Positions 35,558-46,798 of a DNA stretch of 64,000 nucleotides are shown piece by piece. The stretch spans positions 3,722,501-3,786,500 of the forward strand of contig NC_080046.1 in the NCBI RefSeq assembly GCF_012489685.1, given 5' to 3'. Below the pieces are notes generated by a model that was not told the origin of the DNA, did no database searches, and saw nothing but the letters and a program-made list of their open reading frames with translations. Position numbers and translations under genes: made by a program. This DNA is from Lotus japonicus. Lineage: Eukaryota > Streptophyta > Magnoliopsida > Fabales > Fabaceae. The number at the start of each line of letters is the position of its first letter. Position 1 is the stretch's first letter.

Positions 35558-36196
35558 AGGGTTTACTCTTTTGATCCTTAAAATTGTAAAGGGAATCAAA
35601 TCTGATCCCTGTAAAATTTTCACATCAAATTGGGTCCCTAAAATTGTTTTTTTAATCTAATTAAATCCTTTTGCTCAATTTTGACTAGTCAACGGTCCAG
35701 TGGAAAGCCTAGTCAGCTAAGGATGGCCACGTGGATTTTTTTCACATCAATTTTAGTCCTTTAAAAAATATTTTAATCAATTTTAGTCCTTGTTCTTCCA
35801 CCTTCCTCTTCCACCTTCTTCCTCTTCCTCCATAACTCAAATCCTTAAATCTAGAAATTCAAAACCCTAAAAAAACTATATGTTCATCACATTCACCTTG
35901 TTCTTCCTTTTGAATTTATGGGATTTGAGTTATAGAGGAAGAAGATGAAGGTGGAAGAACAGGGACTAAAATTGATTAAAATACTTTTCAAGGGACTAAA
36001 ATTGATGTGAAAAAGTCCACGTGACCGTCCTTAGCTGACTAAGCTTGCCACTGGACCGTTGACCGGTCAAAATTGAGCAAAAGGAGTTAATTAGATTAAA
36101 AAAACAAATTTTGGGACCCAATTTGATGCGAAAATTTTACAAGGACCAGATTTGATTCCCTTTACAATTTCAAGGACCAAAGCGTTATTTAAGCCT
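35558..36196. mobile_element. Foldback MITE with ~270-bp inverted arms
   Basis: The left arm (35558 to about 35843) and right arm (about 35931-36196) are inverted copies at roughly 85-90% by eye. Shared blocks include AAATTGTAAAGGGAATCAAA, CAACGGTCCAGTGG and TTTTAGTCC on the left and their complements on the right. A loop of about 90 bases has no frame. It is joined directly to the left end of the MULE. It is non-coding and non-autonomous, and its TIR style is Mutator-like. Confidence 0.8.
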
Positions 36197-36480
36197 AAAA
36201 ACTATAACCGTCCCTGAACTTTGGGCGAGTTTTGAAAACTGTCCATCGCCGGAAAATTATCTAAGAACCATCCTCATACTTTCAAAAATAAAATTGACCC
36301 GTCCCTCCGGCATGCTTGCCTCCGGTTAACGCTGACATGTCCTTCCACGTCAATTAATGAGATCTGACGTGGATTTTTTTTGAATAATTTATATTTCCTA
36401 ATTATTATTACTAATTAATCATTTAACCCTAATATAAACTTAAATCCCTAACTATTCTCTAACCTTTAATCCCCAAATCC
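36197..36480 (+). repeat. Left TIR of the MULE
   Basis: Inverted match to about 45640-45948 with scattered substitutions and small indels. It likely carries the promoter of the adjacent GRF gene, whose ATG is about 125 bp inside it. Confidence 0.85.
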
Positions 36481-36604
36481 GACCCCTTTTTCCCCAATTG
36501 ATAAGTTAGGGTTCTTCTTCCTCTTATTCTCAGATCTTCCTTCTCTTCTTCTTCGTTCTTCCCCTTCTTCTCCATTCTTCCCTTTCTTCTTATCGAGCAA
36601 CACA

Positions 36605-37219
36605 ATGAGAAGGCCAGCCTTGTCTTCCACTTCTGCCTCTCGTGCCTCTGGTTCTCATGCCTCTGATTCTCGTGCTTCTCCTCTGCAATTGTTGCCTCCT
36701 GGAGGGATTTGCGAGTGTGGTGAGTTGATTTTGTACTTGACTTCACACATTTCAATTAACCCAGGTCGCAAGTTCTGGAGATGCAGGAATTTCACGGTAA
36801 CTCAAACTCCTCTCCACCACCTTAATCTATGAATCTCTCCGCGTAAATTGATTTGAGTTGTGAATCTGTGATTTTGTACTTGACTTCACACACTTCAATT
36901 GATTTGTAGACACCAAAAGATTGTGGTTTTTTTTTTGTGGGATGATAATCTGGACGGGCAAGGACAATGTGATCAAAGACAACAAGAGATTGAATTACTG
37001 AAAACAATGCTTGAATTTGAGGATTTGTAGAGGAAACATGATGAACATGATGAACTGAGCAGGAAATTTGAGGAAAGCAAGAAGAAGAACAACAAACTGC
37101 AAAGGAAGCTTGATTGTGAAACCATGAAGAATAATGTGGCATTTTTCAGTGTTGGCTTTGCTTTGCTGTTGTGGGTGGTGGGATTAGCATACTGCTTCAT
37201 TAATGGGAAATTCAAGTAG
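36605..37219 (+). pseudogene. GRF zinc-finger, coiled-coil, membrane-anchor gene inside the MULE
   Basis: Exon 1 is 36605-36796 (64 residues) and exon 2 is 36910-37219, with borders ACG|GTAACT and TTTGTAG|ACA. The serine-rich start is followed by a GRF-type zinc finger (C-x-C ... NPGRKFWRC ... DCGFF). A charged heptad-rich helix (EIELLKTMLEFE, then KFEESKKKNNKLQRKL) and a hydrophobic C-terminal segment follow (FALLLWVVGLAYCFI). Length would be about 165 residues. A 10-T run at 36927-36936 is one base out of frame with the WDDN region, and an in-frame TAG sits at 37028-37030, so this copy is non-functional unless the T run is a base-call error and the stop is bypassed. GRF fingers bind nucleic acid in other proteins. 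The role of this plant type is not known to me. Confidence 0.75.
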
Positions 37220-37796
37220 GGTAGAATTGAATTGATAGTTAGGTTGATGGTTATGTTGGTTGTTGGTTGTGCCTGCAATAGCACTATGTAATGTCTAAGA
37301 CTGAAATGAATGACAAACTATGGCTGCAATAGCACTATGTTTAAGTTAGGGCCTTTAAGTTATTTATTTCTATTGTAACAACTTAAAGATTGAAAAGTAA
37401 TGACAAAGTATGGTTGTTGATGTCTTTAAGAAGTTGTTGTTTTGTCCCTTTAATGATTCTGATTTCTTTACTCACCTAGAAAGCACAAATAACTTAAACA
37501 AATCATTCTAACCTTTAACCAATGCAAACAGCAAATAGTGAAGAGAATCTCATTGACTCATTTGATTCAAATAGGAAGAAGTGGTCCATCCCACTAGCAA
37601 TAAAAAACAGAACATGACAACTTGTGGTCCACATTAAATGTCATCTACATCACAAAACCCACCCATATGGTGTCCAAAGTATACCAAAATGAGCACACAT
37701 GTGCTATCCAAAGTATATCAAAATGAGCACCCATGAGCTATCAAAAAACAACACAACAACACAATAATTAACCCTAACTACATCATTCATTTCTCA
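37220..37796. other. Spacer between the convergent MULE genes
   Basis: No frame is seen. A short direct repeat, 'aaagtataccaaaatgagcac' and a near copy, lies at about 37676 and 37711. It probably contains the 3' ends of both transcripts. Confidence 0.45.
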
Positions 37797-37939
37797 TCAA
37801 ACAGCTCCAGATGCAGCTCCTTCAACTCCAGATGCTGCCAGATCTTCCCCACCATGAACATGAGATGCAGCTCCAGATGCTGACAGATTTCCCACACCTT
37901 CTTCCTGAGTTGGTCCTCCAGCTCCAACCTGAAATAGCA

Positions 37940-39185
37940 CAGTGACGAACGCACTGTCGCGGGTGCGTGTCAAAGTATTTTTGCTTTGAATGCAGTACAA
38001 GGTGTTAACACCAGGATCGTTCTCACAAGGACTTGATAAATTATTAATTGATATTAGAGTAAAACAAAAAAAACCTAAAAGGGGGTTGATTTATTGGATT
38101 GAAAAGTAACAAAGCAATAACTAAATAGATTAGACAGAAGAGAGAAAGCGTTAGTCATCGGATTATAACATTCAAGTGCAACAAACCTTCATTGGTTACA
38201 AAAGATTAATTCTTCCTTATTGTTTCCCTAATTCGTGAGAGTTGATTAACTAAGCGAAAATCAATTCACAGTTTCCTAAACTAAGCGATTAAGAAACAGT
38301 TACGAACTAACATGAACTAAGCGAACATGCATCAACTCTTATTTCTAAAACTACGGAATTAAGCAAACCCTAGATCAGAAATAGAGATGAAAAGAATTAA
38401 TAAAGAAAGAATTTGCATTAAGAACAGAACCTCAAGTTTGCAAACACAAGAATATTAAAAATCCTAAGACTAACTATGGAGTTTAGCAACTCATACTAGA
38501 AAAGATGGAGAGAGATATTAGGAGAAGGTGGAGGAGGTGATGGTGAGATGTGGTGAGGTGGTGAGGTCTAACAAAAGCCTAAACTCACTTATTTATACTA
38601 ATAAATAAACTTTTTCATCAAGTAACAATCTTTGTTATCTAAATCTTTTCTAAATCTTCACAAAATCGGGCTCACATAAAGGAGTAAGCTGCTGAACAAT
38701 CAGGCATTCGCGGGTCCCACAAGAAGACTGAATCTTCAATTGAGGTAAACATGAGAGTTGTAGTTCTTTAAGTCAGCTTCGCGGGCCTTCAATCGGATCC
38801 TAATTCGGAGTTCTGTAGCCCAAGATATGATCATTTTAGTGCAGACTGTTCCAGACTCGCAGGATTAGCGACAACAACTTTGCAAGGACATTCTGACCAA
38901 GTTTGAGGCTGATTCTTGAATTATGCTAAACATGAAAGTTGTAGGGCTTCGCGCTAGCTTTCCAACGACATATTATTCGCCCAATTTAGATATTTGTAGC
39001 TCCAGGTTCAACCTGTTCTAGCAAAACAGTCACAGAAACTAAAAATGTAGAATTAAGCACTTTTCCATGAATAATCCAAATAAGCACTAATGGTCAAAAC
39101 ATGACTAAGTCATAACAATTAAGCACAAAAATGTATATAATGAAGCTTAGAAAGACACATGTAAAGTGCATCAATTATGCGCTTA
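37940..39185. mobile_element. Unresolved non-coding insertion in a transposase intron
   Basis: About 1.25 kb between the last transposase exon and a repeated exon-like piece at 39189-39225 (compare 39441-39475). On the minus strand the sequence TGATGCACTTTACATGTG near 39172 could be an LTR start. No clear target duplication or TG...CA pair is found. There is no coding frame. It is similar in general style to the solo LTR at 42528 but not the same sequence. Confidence 0.45.
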
Positions 39186-42100
39186 TAACACAGCTTGAGA
39201 GGACCCTCCAACATGTGCAATTTCAGAAATTAATTCAGATACATGATTTGTTGTATTTGAAGGCAGATCTATGTAGTATACTTACATCAACAACTTGAGA
39301 ACTAGCAGCTTGAGTTGTATTTGGGTCTTGTGTTATGACAGGAAGACTGCATCTCCTTGAATTATGACCAACCTGCTTACATCTGCTGCACTTGCGCCTA
39401 GCAACTGGACGTGGCTGAGATGGCCCAGCCTGAGATGGCTCATAAACAGCTTGAGAGGTTCCTCCATCCTGCAATTGAATTTCAATGCATATGCAATTCA
39501 ATTCACCAGTTGAATAATTTAATTTCATAGAACAGAACTAGCATAGAACTAACATATATGTATATGAAATCCATAGATCTAGCCATAGAACCAACAAATA
39601 TACTTAGAATGGGAACTTCATTTTGTGCTTGAGTTTCATTGATAACCTGAATTTCATTTTGTGCTTGAGAACTTTCTGGTTCTTCATCTACAGGTGGAGG
39701 AAGACTGCACCTCCTTGTGTTATGGCCATGCTGGTCACTCTGCTGCACCTATGCCTTGCAACTCCTTTGTTTAGATGTTCCTGCTTTGTATCTTCATAAG
39801 GGTCTCTTCTTCTCAGTTTCTTAGGCCTTCCAGGCCTCCTTTTAAACAGTGGTGGTAGTATGTCAGGGTCATTGGTAGCTTCCCACATTTTCTGGCAATT
39901 AATAGGACTGATCTCATGACCATAGGTTGCTTCATATGCTGCTATTTTGTAGTAATCATGCACAAAAGACTGTGGGTTTAGACCATTGTATGATATGCAT
40001 GCAACATCATGCCTGCATGGTATTCCTACCAACTCCCACACATTACAAGTGCAAGTATGTGCCCTCAAGTCTACAATGAAGCTATCACCATTAGTACCCA
40101 TGAACTTAACCTCAAACTTATCCTCTGAACTGCATGTAGGAAACCGGTATGAACTTTTCTGTATCTCCACTTCTAACCTCTTCATGGGTTTGGGAATCAC
40201 CTATCCTCTATATCTCTGAAACCTTTCCCTTAGAGTTGTAAATCTGCCTATTAGGTAAGTTCGGATCCAATCCATCATAGCCAAGATTGGCTTGTCCCTT
40301 GCCAGAAGGATGGTTGCATTGAAGGACTCACTCAGATTGTTCAGGAGCACATCACACTTGGGGTAGAAGGTGAAGTCATGCTTGCACCAAGACCTTGTAG
40401 GTATTGCAATTAGGTACTCCCATGCTGCATGATTTTGAGCCCTCAGCTCATTCATCTTCTTTTCCCATAACTGTCTATATGTTCCCTTGGCTGCCCCCAT
40501 CATGAGATCTCTAATCACTACCCCACCTCCAAACTTCTTCTTGAAGTTGGCATAAAGGTGCCTCAAGCAGAATCTGTGCTCATATCCTTCCAAACATGCC
40601 ATGAGGCCCTGCAAACATAAAGATGGTAAGTATTCAATGACAACCATTGTGTGTATGCAAATGAACTAGCAGTTTAAATGACTTACCTTCTGCTGATCAT
40701 ATATGAAGATCCACCTTCTGTCAGGACCAATGTCAGGCAAAATTAAATCTAGAAACCACTCCCAGCTATCCTTGCATTCAGACTCAATAACAACAAATGC
40801 CAATGGAAAATATTGGTCATTTTGATCTCTAGCTACATCACATAACAGAATCCCACCAAATTGTGTCTTCAAATGACACCCATCTAAGCCAATGAAAGGC
40901 CTGCACCCCTGTATAAATCCTCTTTTGCAGCCTTCTAGACACATATAGAATATCGAAAATCTTGGTTGAATAGCCCCAGTAGGGCTTTCCAGTTGCATCT
41001 TACATGTGTTCCCTGGGGATACCCTCCTCAGCTCTGCACTGAATCTGTAAAGCAAGGAGTATTGCTTGGTAGCATCTCCCTCCACCATCTCCAAGGTCAT
41101 TTTTCTTGCTCTCCATGTTTTGTACCTTGTTATTCTAGTTGAGAAACCTATCCTGATCTCCTCAACCACATTATTCAACTTCATCTTCCTTGATCCCCTC
41201 ATCCTATCAACCACCTTCTTTGCAACCCATTTTGATGTTGCACTTTTGTTGCTAAAAACTCTGCCACATGTATGAGGAGCAATCAGAGTCTTGATTGCAA
41301 ATGTTTGTTTTCCACCAACCTTGCTACACGGCATCACAAATGGACATTGATCTTTCTTCTTACAAACTACCCTAGCTCTGTCATGGTCATTCTTTGGGAA
41401 AGTAATCTGCCTACCAATAAGGAAAGCATGGTCTTTAGCAGCTTCTTTAAACTGGTCCAGTGATGTGAATTTCATTCCCACCCTGAATTTGAACTCTGCC
41501 CTCATATCTTCAGGTCTAAACTGCAAATGTCTCCTCACTGGTTTATTGGAATCATCACTATCACCTTCTGACATACTATCTAAATCTTCACTCTCCCAAC
41601 CAGCTTCCATTTCATGATCACCATGAAATCCACCAACTTTCTCATCCACATTCTGTCCAGCATGCACATTAGCCCCAACTTCATCAGTCATTTGCCTCAA
41701 CTGCTCATTTAAAAGAGCTTCAGCCACACCAACAGTGTTTGACTCAAATCCATCATGAATACCTTGTGTCCTCTCCTCTTCACTGTCACTGAAGTGCACA
41801 TCAAGTACTGAATCATCACTATCATCAAAATCTGCAGTGTAATCTCCATCATTTGGAACCTCTGCTTCAACCACAGGTTCAACCTCTACATCCATCTCTG
41901 GTTGATTTTGTACTTGTGCTTCCATATCTAGTTCAACCTCTAGCACTGGGACATTTACATTTGCTGGAACATCTGGTTCAACTTCAGGTTCAACCTCAGG
42001 TTCAAACTCTGGCTCTAGGACATTTACATCTGCTGGAACCTCTGGTTCAACCTCAAGTTCAACCTCAGGTTCCACCTCTGGCTCTGGGACATTAGCATTT

Positions 42101-42527
42101 ACTTCTACCTCTGGAATATCCAGTTGCCTCATCTCCATCATTGACGACTTCTCCAGCTCGTCTTCTTCTTCATCACTAGATAATTCTAGTAAAACAGGAA
42201 GCCTCTTCTGCCTCTGATTTGAAACAATAGACATAACTCTATTTGACCTCCTACTAGGCTTGGTTGGAGCAAGCCTCTTTCCAGGTGAAGCAGCCTTCAG
42301 CCTCTTTGCAGGTGAAGCAGCCTTTGAATGAGCAGGAGCAGGCCTCTTTTCAGCTGAAATCACTGAAGGAGTAGCCTTGGATGGAGCAGACCTCTTTCCA
42401 GATGAGGCCACTGAAGGAGTGGGCTTAGATGAAGCCCTCACTAAAGGAGTGGGCTTGGATGGAGTCCTCAATGAAGGAGTGGGCTTGGATGGAGCCCATA
42501 ATGATGGAGTAGGTTTGGATGGAGCCT

Positions 42528-43793
42528 TGTTGTAAATCCGCAAGTGTACGAACCCACCCGGTTTTAATTATCGAACCACATGGATTGTGAGTGACTAAAT
42601 TCGGTTTAAGCCTTGAGTATGAAGGTTTGTTTTATTGAAAAAGAGATATGTCGAAGTAGCAAAGATAAAATAAACAAAAACTCAAAAAAGAACATGCTTT
42701 GGGTTCTTGCTCAACTAGTCAATTCAAGCACACCATTCTAAGCACATGAACTCATGAAACTCTCCTTGATGATATAGCCTAGTTACTCACTTATTGATTC
42801 CTCACTTAAGCAATTCTCTCATACTAAAAGCTAAGCCCAATTTCTTGTGTACTTAGTCATTTATATGAGGTTTTAGATCATGCAAATTCAGGCCATCAAA
42901 CCCCACCTCTTCCTCTATTCCTAGTAGCCAAGATAGAAGGGGTAATCCTAAATCGGTTCCCTAATCTATAACAAACTTCTGTTCTGATTATAGAAAAGCA
43001 TAAAGCAAGCATGCATACAAGCTTAGATTGAAATTCAGAAAATAGGATTCAAGAAAAGAAGAAGATCATGTGGGAAAGAACTTAAGATTATAACTTAAAG
43101 ATGAAAAGTCTTACAAGAAAACCAAAGCAGTAGAAGAGATTACCAAGCATGGCTCTTGCTTGGCTAAGAACCTGAATTACAAGCTTTGAAGCCCTCTCTC
43201 ACTCTCCTAGATGATCCTCTACCTCTGAATTTTACAAAGTATCAAAGATACAAGAGAAAATGACTAGAATCCTATTTATAGGCAAATTTAGCGTTTTTCT
43301 GCTGTGCCGAGCGCTCAAGCGCCAGTGCCGGGCGCTCCAGCGCCAGGCCTAATTTTCCAACTTTTTTGCTTCTGTTGAATTGGCGCTCGGGCGCCAATCA
43401 GGGGTGCCTGAGCGCCCTTTGCACGCATGAAGGCCTCTTGAACTTCATTTTTACTCCAATTTAGTGCTCCCATCAAACCTTTAAGCCCCTAGACCTTCCT
43501 TCTTCAGCTGTTTCAACCTGAATACTCTCATCAAAGCTCAAGGAAAATATCAAGAATAGCAAAGGTTTATTGACACAAGAGACCCTAGACCAAAGACAAA
43601 TGCTAAAAGACACAATTCTATGCTTAAATATAAAAAAGGTCCCTAAAGAACCACAAAATTACTAAACACATGCAAATGAAAAAGAAAATGTAAAAATGCA
43701 TGAGAATGCATGAAACACTACATGAGACTCAACAAAAAGACTCAAAACCTACAAAAAAATGACCCTAAAAACACTACTAAACCTGGGTCATCA
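42528..43793 (-). mobile_element. Solo LTR inserted in the transposase coding region (1266 bp)
   Basis: On the minus strand it begins TGATGACCCAGG and ends GGATTTACAACA. Perfect 5-bp duplications AGCCT lie at 42523-42527 and 43794-43798. No protein frame is inside, so it is a solo LTR or a very short LTR element. With one AGCCT copy and the insert discounted, the transposase frame runs on without a shift from the 43.8 kb side to the 42.5 kb side. Confidence 0.85.
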
Positions 43794-44131
43794 AGCCTTA
43801 GAAGGAGGCTTAAATGGCCTAGTTGATATTGTTGCCTTGGCCGGTGCAGCACCCTTAGAAGGAGGCTTAAAAGCCTTACTTGCACACTTAGTTGTTTGTG
43901 TTGCCTTGGCAGATGCAGCAGCTTGATTGTTCAGTTTGTTGATCTTTTTTGCTACAGGGTGCTTACCATCAAGGAACCTTAGCAAATCCACTAGACTAGA
44001 GGGCAGTTCATCAACATCATGCTCCACAAACAAATGCACAGAACCACCCAGACTGTTGAGAGAAAATGTTCCAAGGGCCATGTCATCTTCATCAGTCAGT
44101 ACATGCCTAAAGTGGTGAGCAATAATATCAT

Positions 44132-45007
44132 GGGAATTGTTATTCAGACCCCCCCGAAACCTATTCAGACCGAAGGAATTTTCCGAAACCCGAAATTACC
44201 CCTTTTGAACGCACCTTTAGATTGTGTTACAGTTGCAGTCTGAACCTCATGTTACGAGTGCGACACGAACGCACACTGGGAGAGCGTTGGTGACGCACTT
44301 TGAGAGTGCGTTAAAAACGCACCGACCATGACCATGAGTCAACAACTGGTAAAACTCATTAAATGAGTCATTAAGTGCGTCGTTACAACCTAGGTCTTGC
44401 CATATCTGAACCGGGGGCAAATTCAAATTCTTTGTTCTTGTCATATCTGAACCAACATTGGAAACATAAGACTCAAAACAGAACAAAATCATAAAGGCAT
44501 TGAAGCTTTGACAGATAAGGGTCTATGACGCACTCTCAGGGTGCGTCTGTGTCGCACCTTCAAGGTGCGTATCAAGCGCACCCTTAAGGTGCGTGCATTC
44601 TGAACACGCACCTTCAAGCTGCGACACAGACACATCTACAAAGTGCGATCAAAACCATAACATAATGGGTCGGGTCGTGTAACGAACCTGGGTTTCGGGA
44701 AGAATGTTGGGTGGTTGGCAGCAGAAGGTGGCGATGGGGGTGGCGGCGACTCCACTCGGTTGCGGTGTCGCTGGCGGATCCGATGGCGATGGCAGTGGAG
44801 GAGGATGCGTGAGAGAGGGGGGGGATTTTGAATGAGTGAAATGTGTTTGGGGGAGGGGGTTTCAGAAGTTTGAAGAAGTGGGAGAAGTGGGATGGGGGGG
44901 AGTTAGTGGGGAAAGTGTGAAGTTTTTTTTAAACAGGGGCATTTTGGACAATTCACCAATTTTGAGGGGTTTGAATTGCTATCGGAGGGGTCTGAATAAC
45001 GATTCCC
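44132..45007. mobile_element. Non-autonomous TIR element inserted in the transposase coding region (876 bp)
   Basis: The ends are GGGAATTGTTATTCAGACCC and its inverted partner GGGTCTGAATAACGATTCCC. Flanks TAATATCAT (44123-44131) and TAATATCAC (45008-45016) form a 9-bp duplication with one mismatch, as expected for Mutator-type insertion. The inside holds a cluster of short palindromes around GCACCTT/AAGGTGC and a GC-rich part (44690-44830) that may be captured gene sequence. There is no transposase. Discounting the insert and one flank leaves the host frame open. Confidence 0.8.
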
Positions 45008-45209
45008 TAATATCACCACGTGTCCTCCACCAAACTTTGAACTTCCCTCTTGTGTACCCCAAATCCTTCACAGTATCCAGACACTCAAAGTAACCCCCCC
45101 ACCTATCAATTTCAACAGGAATCTTAGTGATTTTGACATCTTTGTAATGCCAGTGTGGCTCCCTCGAGAATATCCCATGGTAATGGATAAGTACATCAAA
45201 GCTACCCAT

Positions 45210-45639
45210 CCTGCATAATGCATAACAACACATATTCGTCAACAAATATGAATAATTTCAAGTTTCAAGCCAAATCGCACAGTGTAATGTCAAACAAATG
45301 AAACCCTAAAATAGAAACAATCTGATTCAACTCCAAAATAGAAACCAACAACAACACAACTCGCATTCCGTACTCAAGACAAACCTCTCAACAACAAACA
45401 CCCTAACCTAACCTCAACGGTAAGACGAGAAGCACGAGTACAAACCTCACAAATGTTCTCCAGCCTCAGAGTTCTTCGCCGCCTAAGAGCTTCCTTCGCC
45501 ACCACCTAATAGCTTCCTTCGTCGCCTTCAAGCTAGCTTCCTCTGTGTTCTTCGCAAGAGTGAAGGATGTGTTTCGAACGAAACAAGAAAGAGAAGGGAG
45601 ATAAGGTTTGGTGTTGGGTGATTAGAGTTAATTAGAGAA
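45210..45639 (-). other. 5' leader region of the MULE transposase
   Basis: Lies between the transposase ATG and the right TIR, read on the minus strand. It includes an acceptor-like ATGCAG just before the ATG, so a 5' UTR intron is likely. A small proline/arginine-coding stretch near 45470-45550 on the minus strand has no domain. Confidence 0.4.
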
Positions 45640-45948
45640 TTAGGATCAATCTGGGGATTTAGGGTTTAATTTGGACATTTAGGGTTAATTTAGGGATTTA
45701 GGTTTACATTAGAGTTAAATGATTAATTAGTAATAATAATTAGGAAATATAAATTATTCAAAAAAAAAAATCCACGTCAGATCTCATTAATTGACGTGGG
45801 AGGACATGTCAGCGTTGGCAGGAGGCAAGGCTGCCGGAGGGACGGGCCAATTTTGTTTTTGAAAGTATGAGGATGATTCTCAGGTAATTTTTCGGCGAGA
45901 GACGGTTTTTAAAACTCACCCAAAGTTCAGGGACGATTATAGTTTTTA
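45640..45948 (-). repeat. Right TIR of the MULE
   Basis: Inverted partner of 36197-36480. Followed by ACCCTGAT and then AATTATAATT at 45957, the probable target duplication. Confidence 0.85.
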
Positions 45949-46002
45949 ACCCTGATAATTATAATTGTAATTTTTCATTGATGTTTTGAATTATCTTAAT
46001 AA

Positions 46003-46013
46003 CTATATATATA
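46003..46013 (+). promoter_or_regulatory. TATA box of the NATA1-like gene
   Basis: CTATATATATA about 85-95 bp before the ATG at 46097, in the only 140 bp between the MULE and the gene. The proximal promoter is intact, but everything further upstream is transposon DNA. Confidence 0.55.
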
Positions 46014-46084
46014 CACCCCAAGCATTTTGAGGATCCAGACACATCACCCAATACCCATTCTCATAAAAAGTGAAAAAACCCTAA

Positions 46085-46798
<714 letters not shown>

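Larger units (their letters stand above)
37797..45209 (-). pseudogene. MULE transposase (mudrA-type) with PB1-like N-terminus, SWIM and zinc knuckles; disrupted
   Basis: Transposase of the element. Start ATG at 45209, directly after an acceptor-like TATGCAG. The N-terminal PB1-like region (FDVLIHYHGIFSREP) is followed by repeated SKPTPS units and acidic EPEVEPEVE repeats, then a MuDR DNA-binding-type domain (FRVGMKFTSLDQFKEAAK). The DDE transposase core follows, with FIGLDGCHLK and, across an intron at 40686-40609, YDQQK joined to GLMACLEG, then CLRHLYANF. A SWIM finger (CTCNVWELVGIPCRH) and two C-x2-C-x4-H-x4-C knuckles near 39745 and 39370 complete it. The last exon is probably 37936-37797. 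Breaks are an in-frame TAG at 40203-40201, a frameshift near 39745, and three nested insertions (37.94-39.18 kb, 42528-43793, 44132-45007). A dead autonomous element. Confidence 0.85.
36197..45948. mobile_element. Mutator-like element (MULE) with long TIRs and two convergent genes
   Basis: TIRs at 36197 to about 36480 and about 45640-45948 share TAAAAACTATAA, CGTCCCTGAACTTTGGG and CACGTCAATTAATGAGATCT in inverted orientation. The GRF gene is read rightwards from the left TIR and a MuDR-type transposase leftwards from the right TIR. About 3.4 kb of the 9.75 kb is later insertions, leaving an element of about 6.3 kb. AATTATAATT occurs both before the adjoining MITE (35548) and after the right end (45957), a candidate 9-10 bp target duplication for the composite. 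Both genes are now broken. Confidence 0.88.

Noticed and set aside
36822..37284. Minus-strand frames at 36822-37284
   Set aside because: Complement of the GRF gene coiled-coil and membrane segment. The plus strand has the recognisable zinc finger.
42528..43793. Treating the 1.27 kb stretch as a transposase intron
   Set aside because: TG...CA ends and perfect AGCCT duplications show a solo LTR in coding sequence, not an intron.
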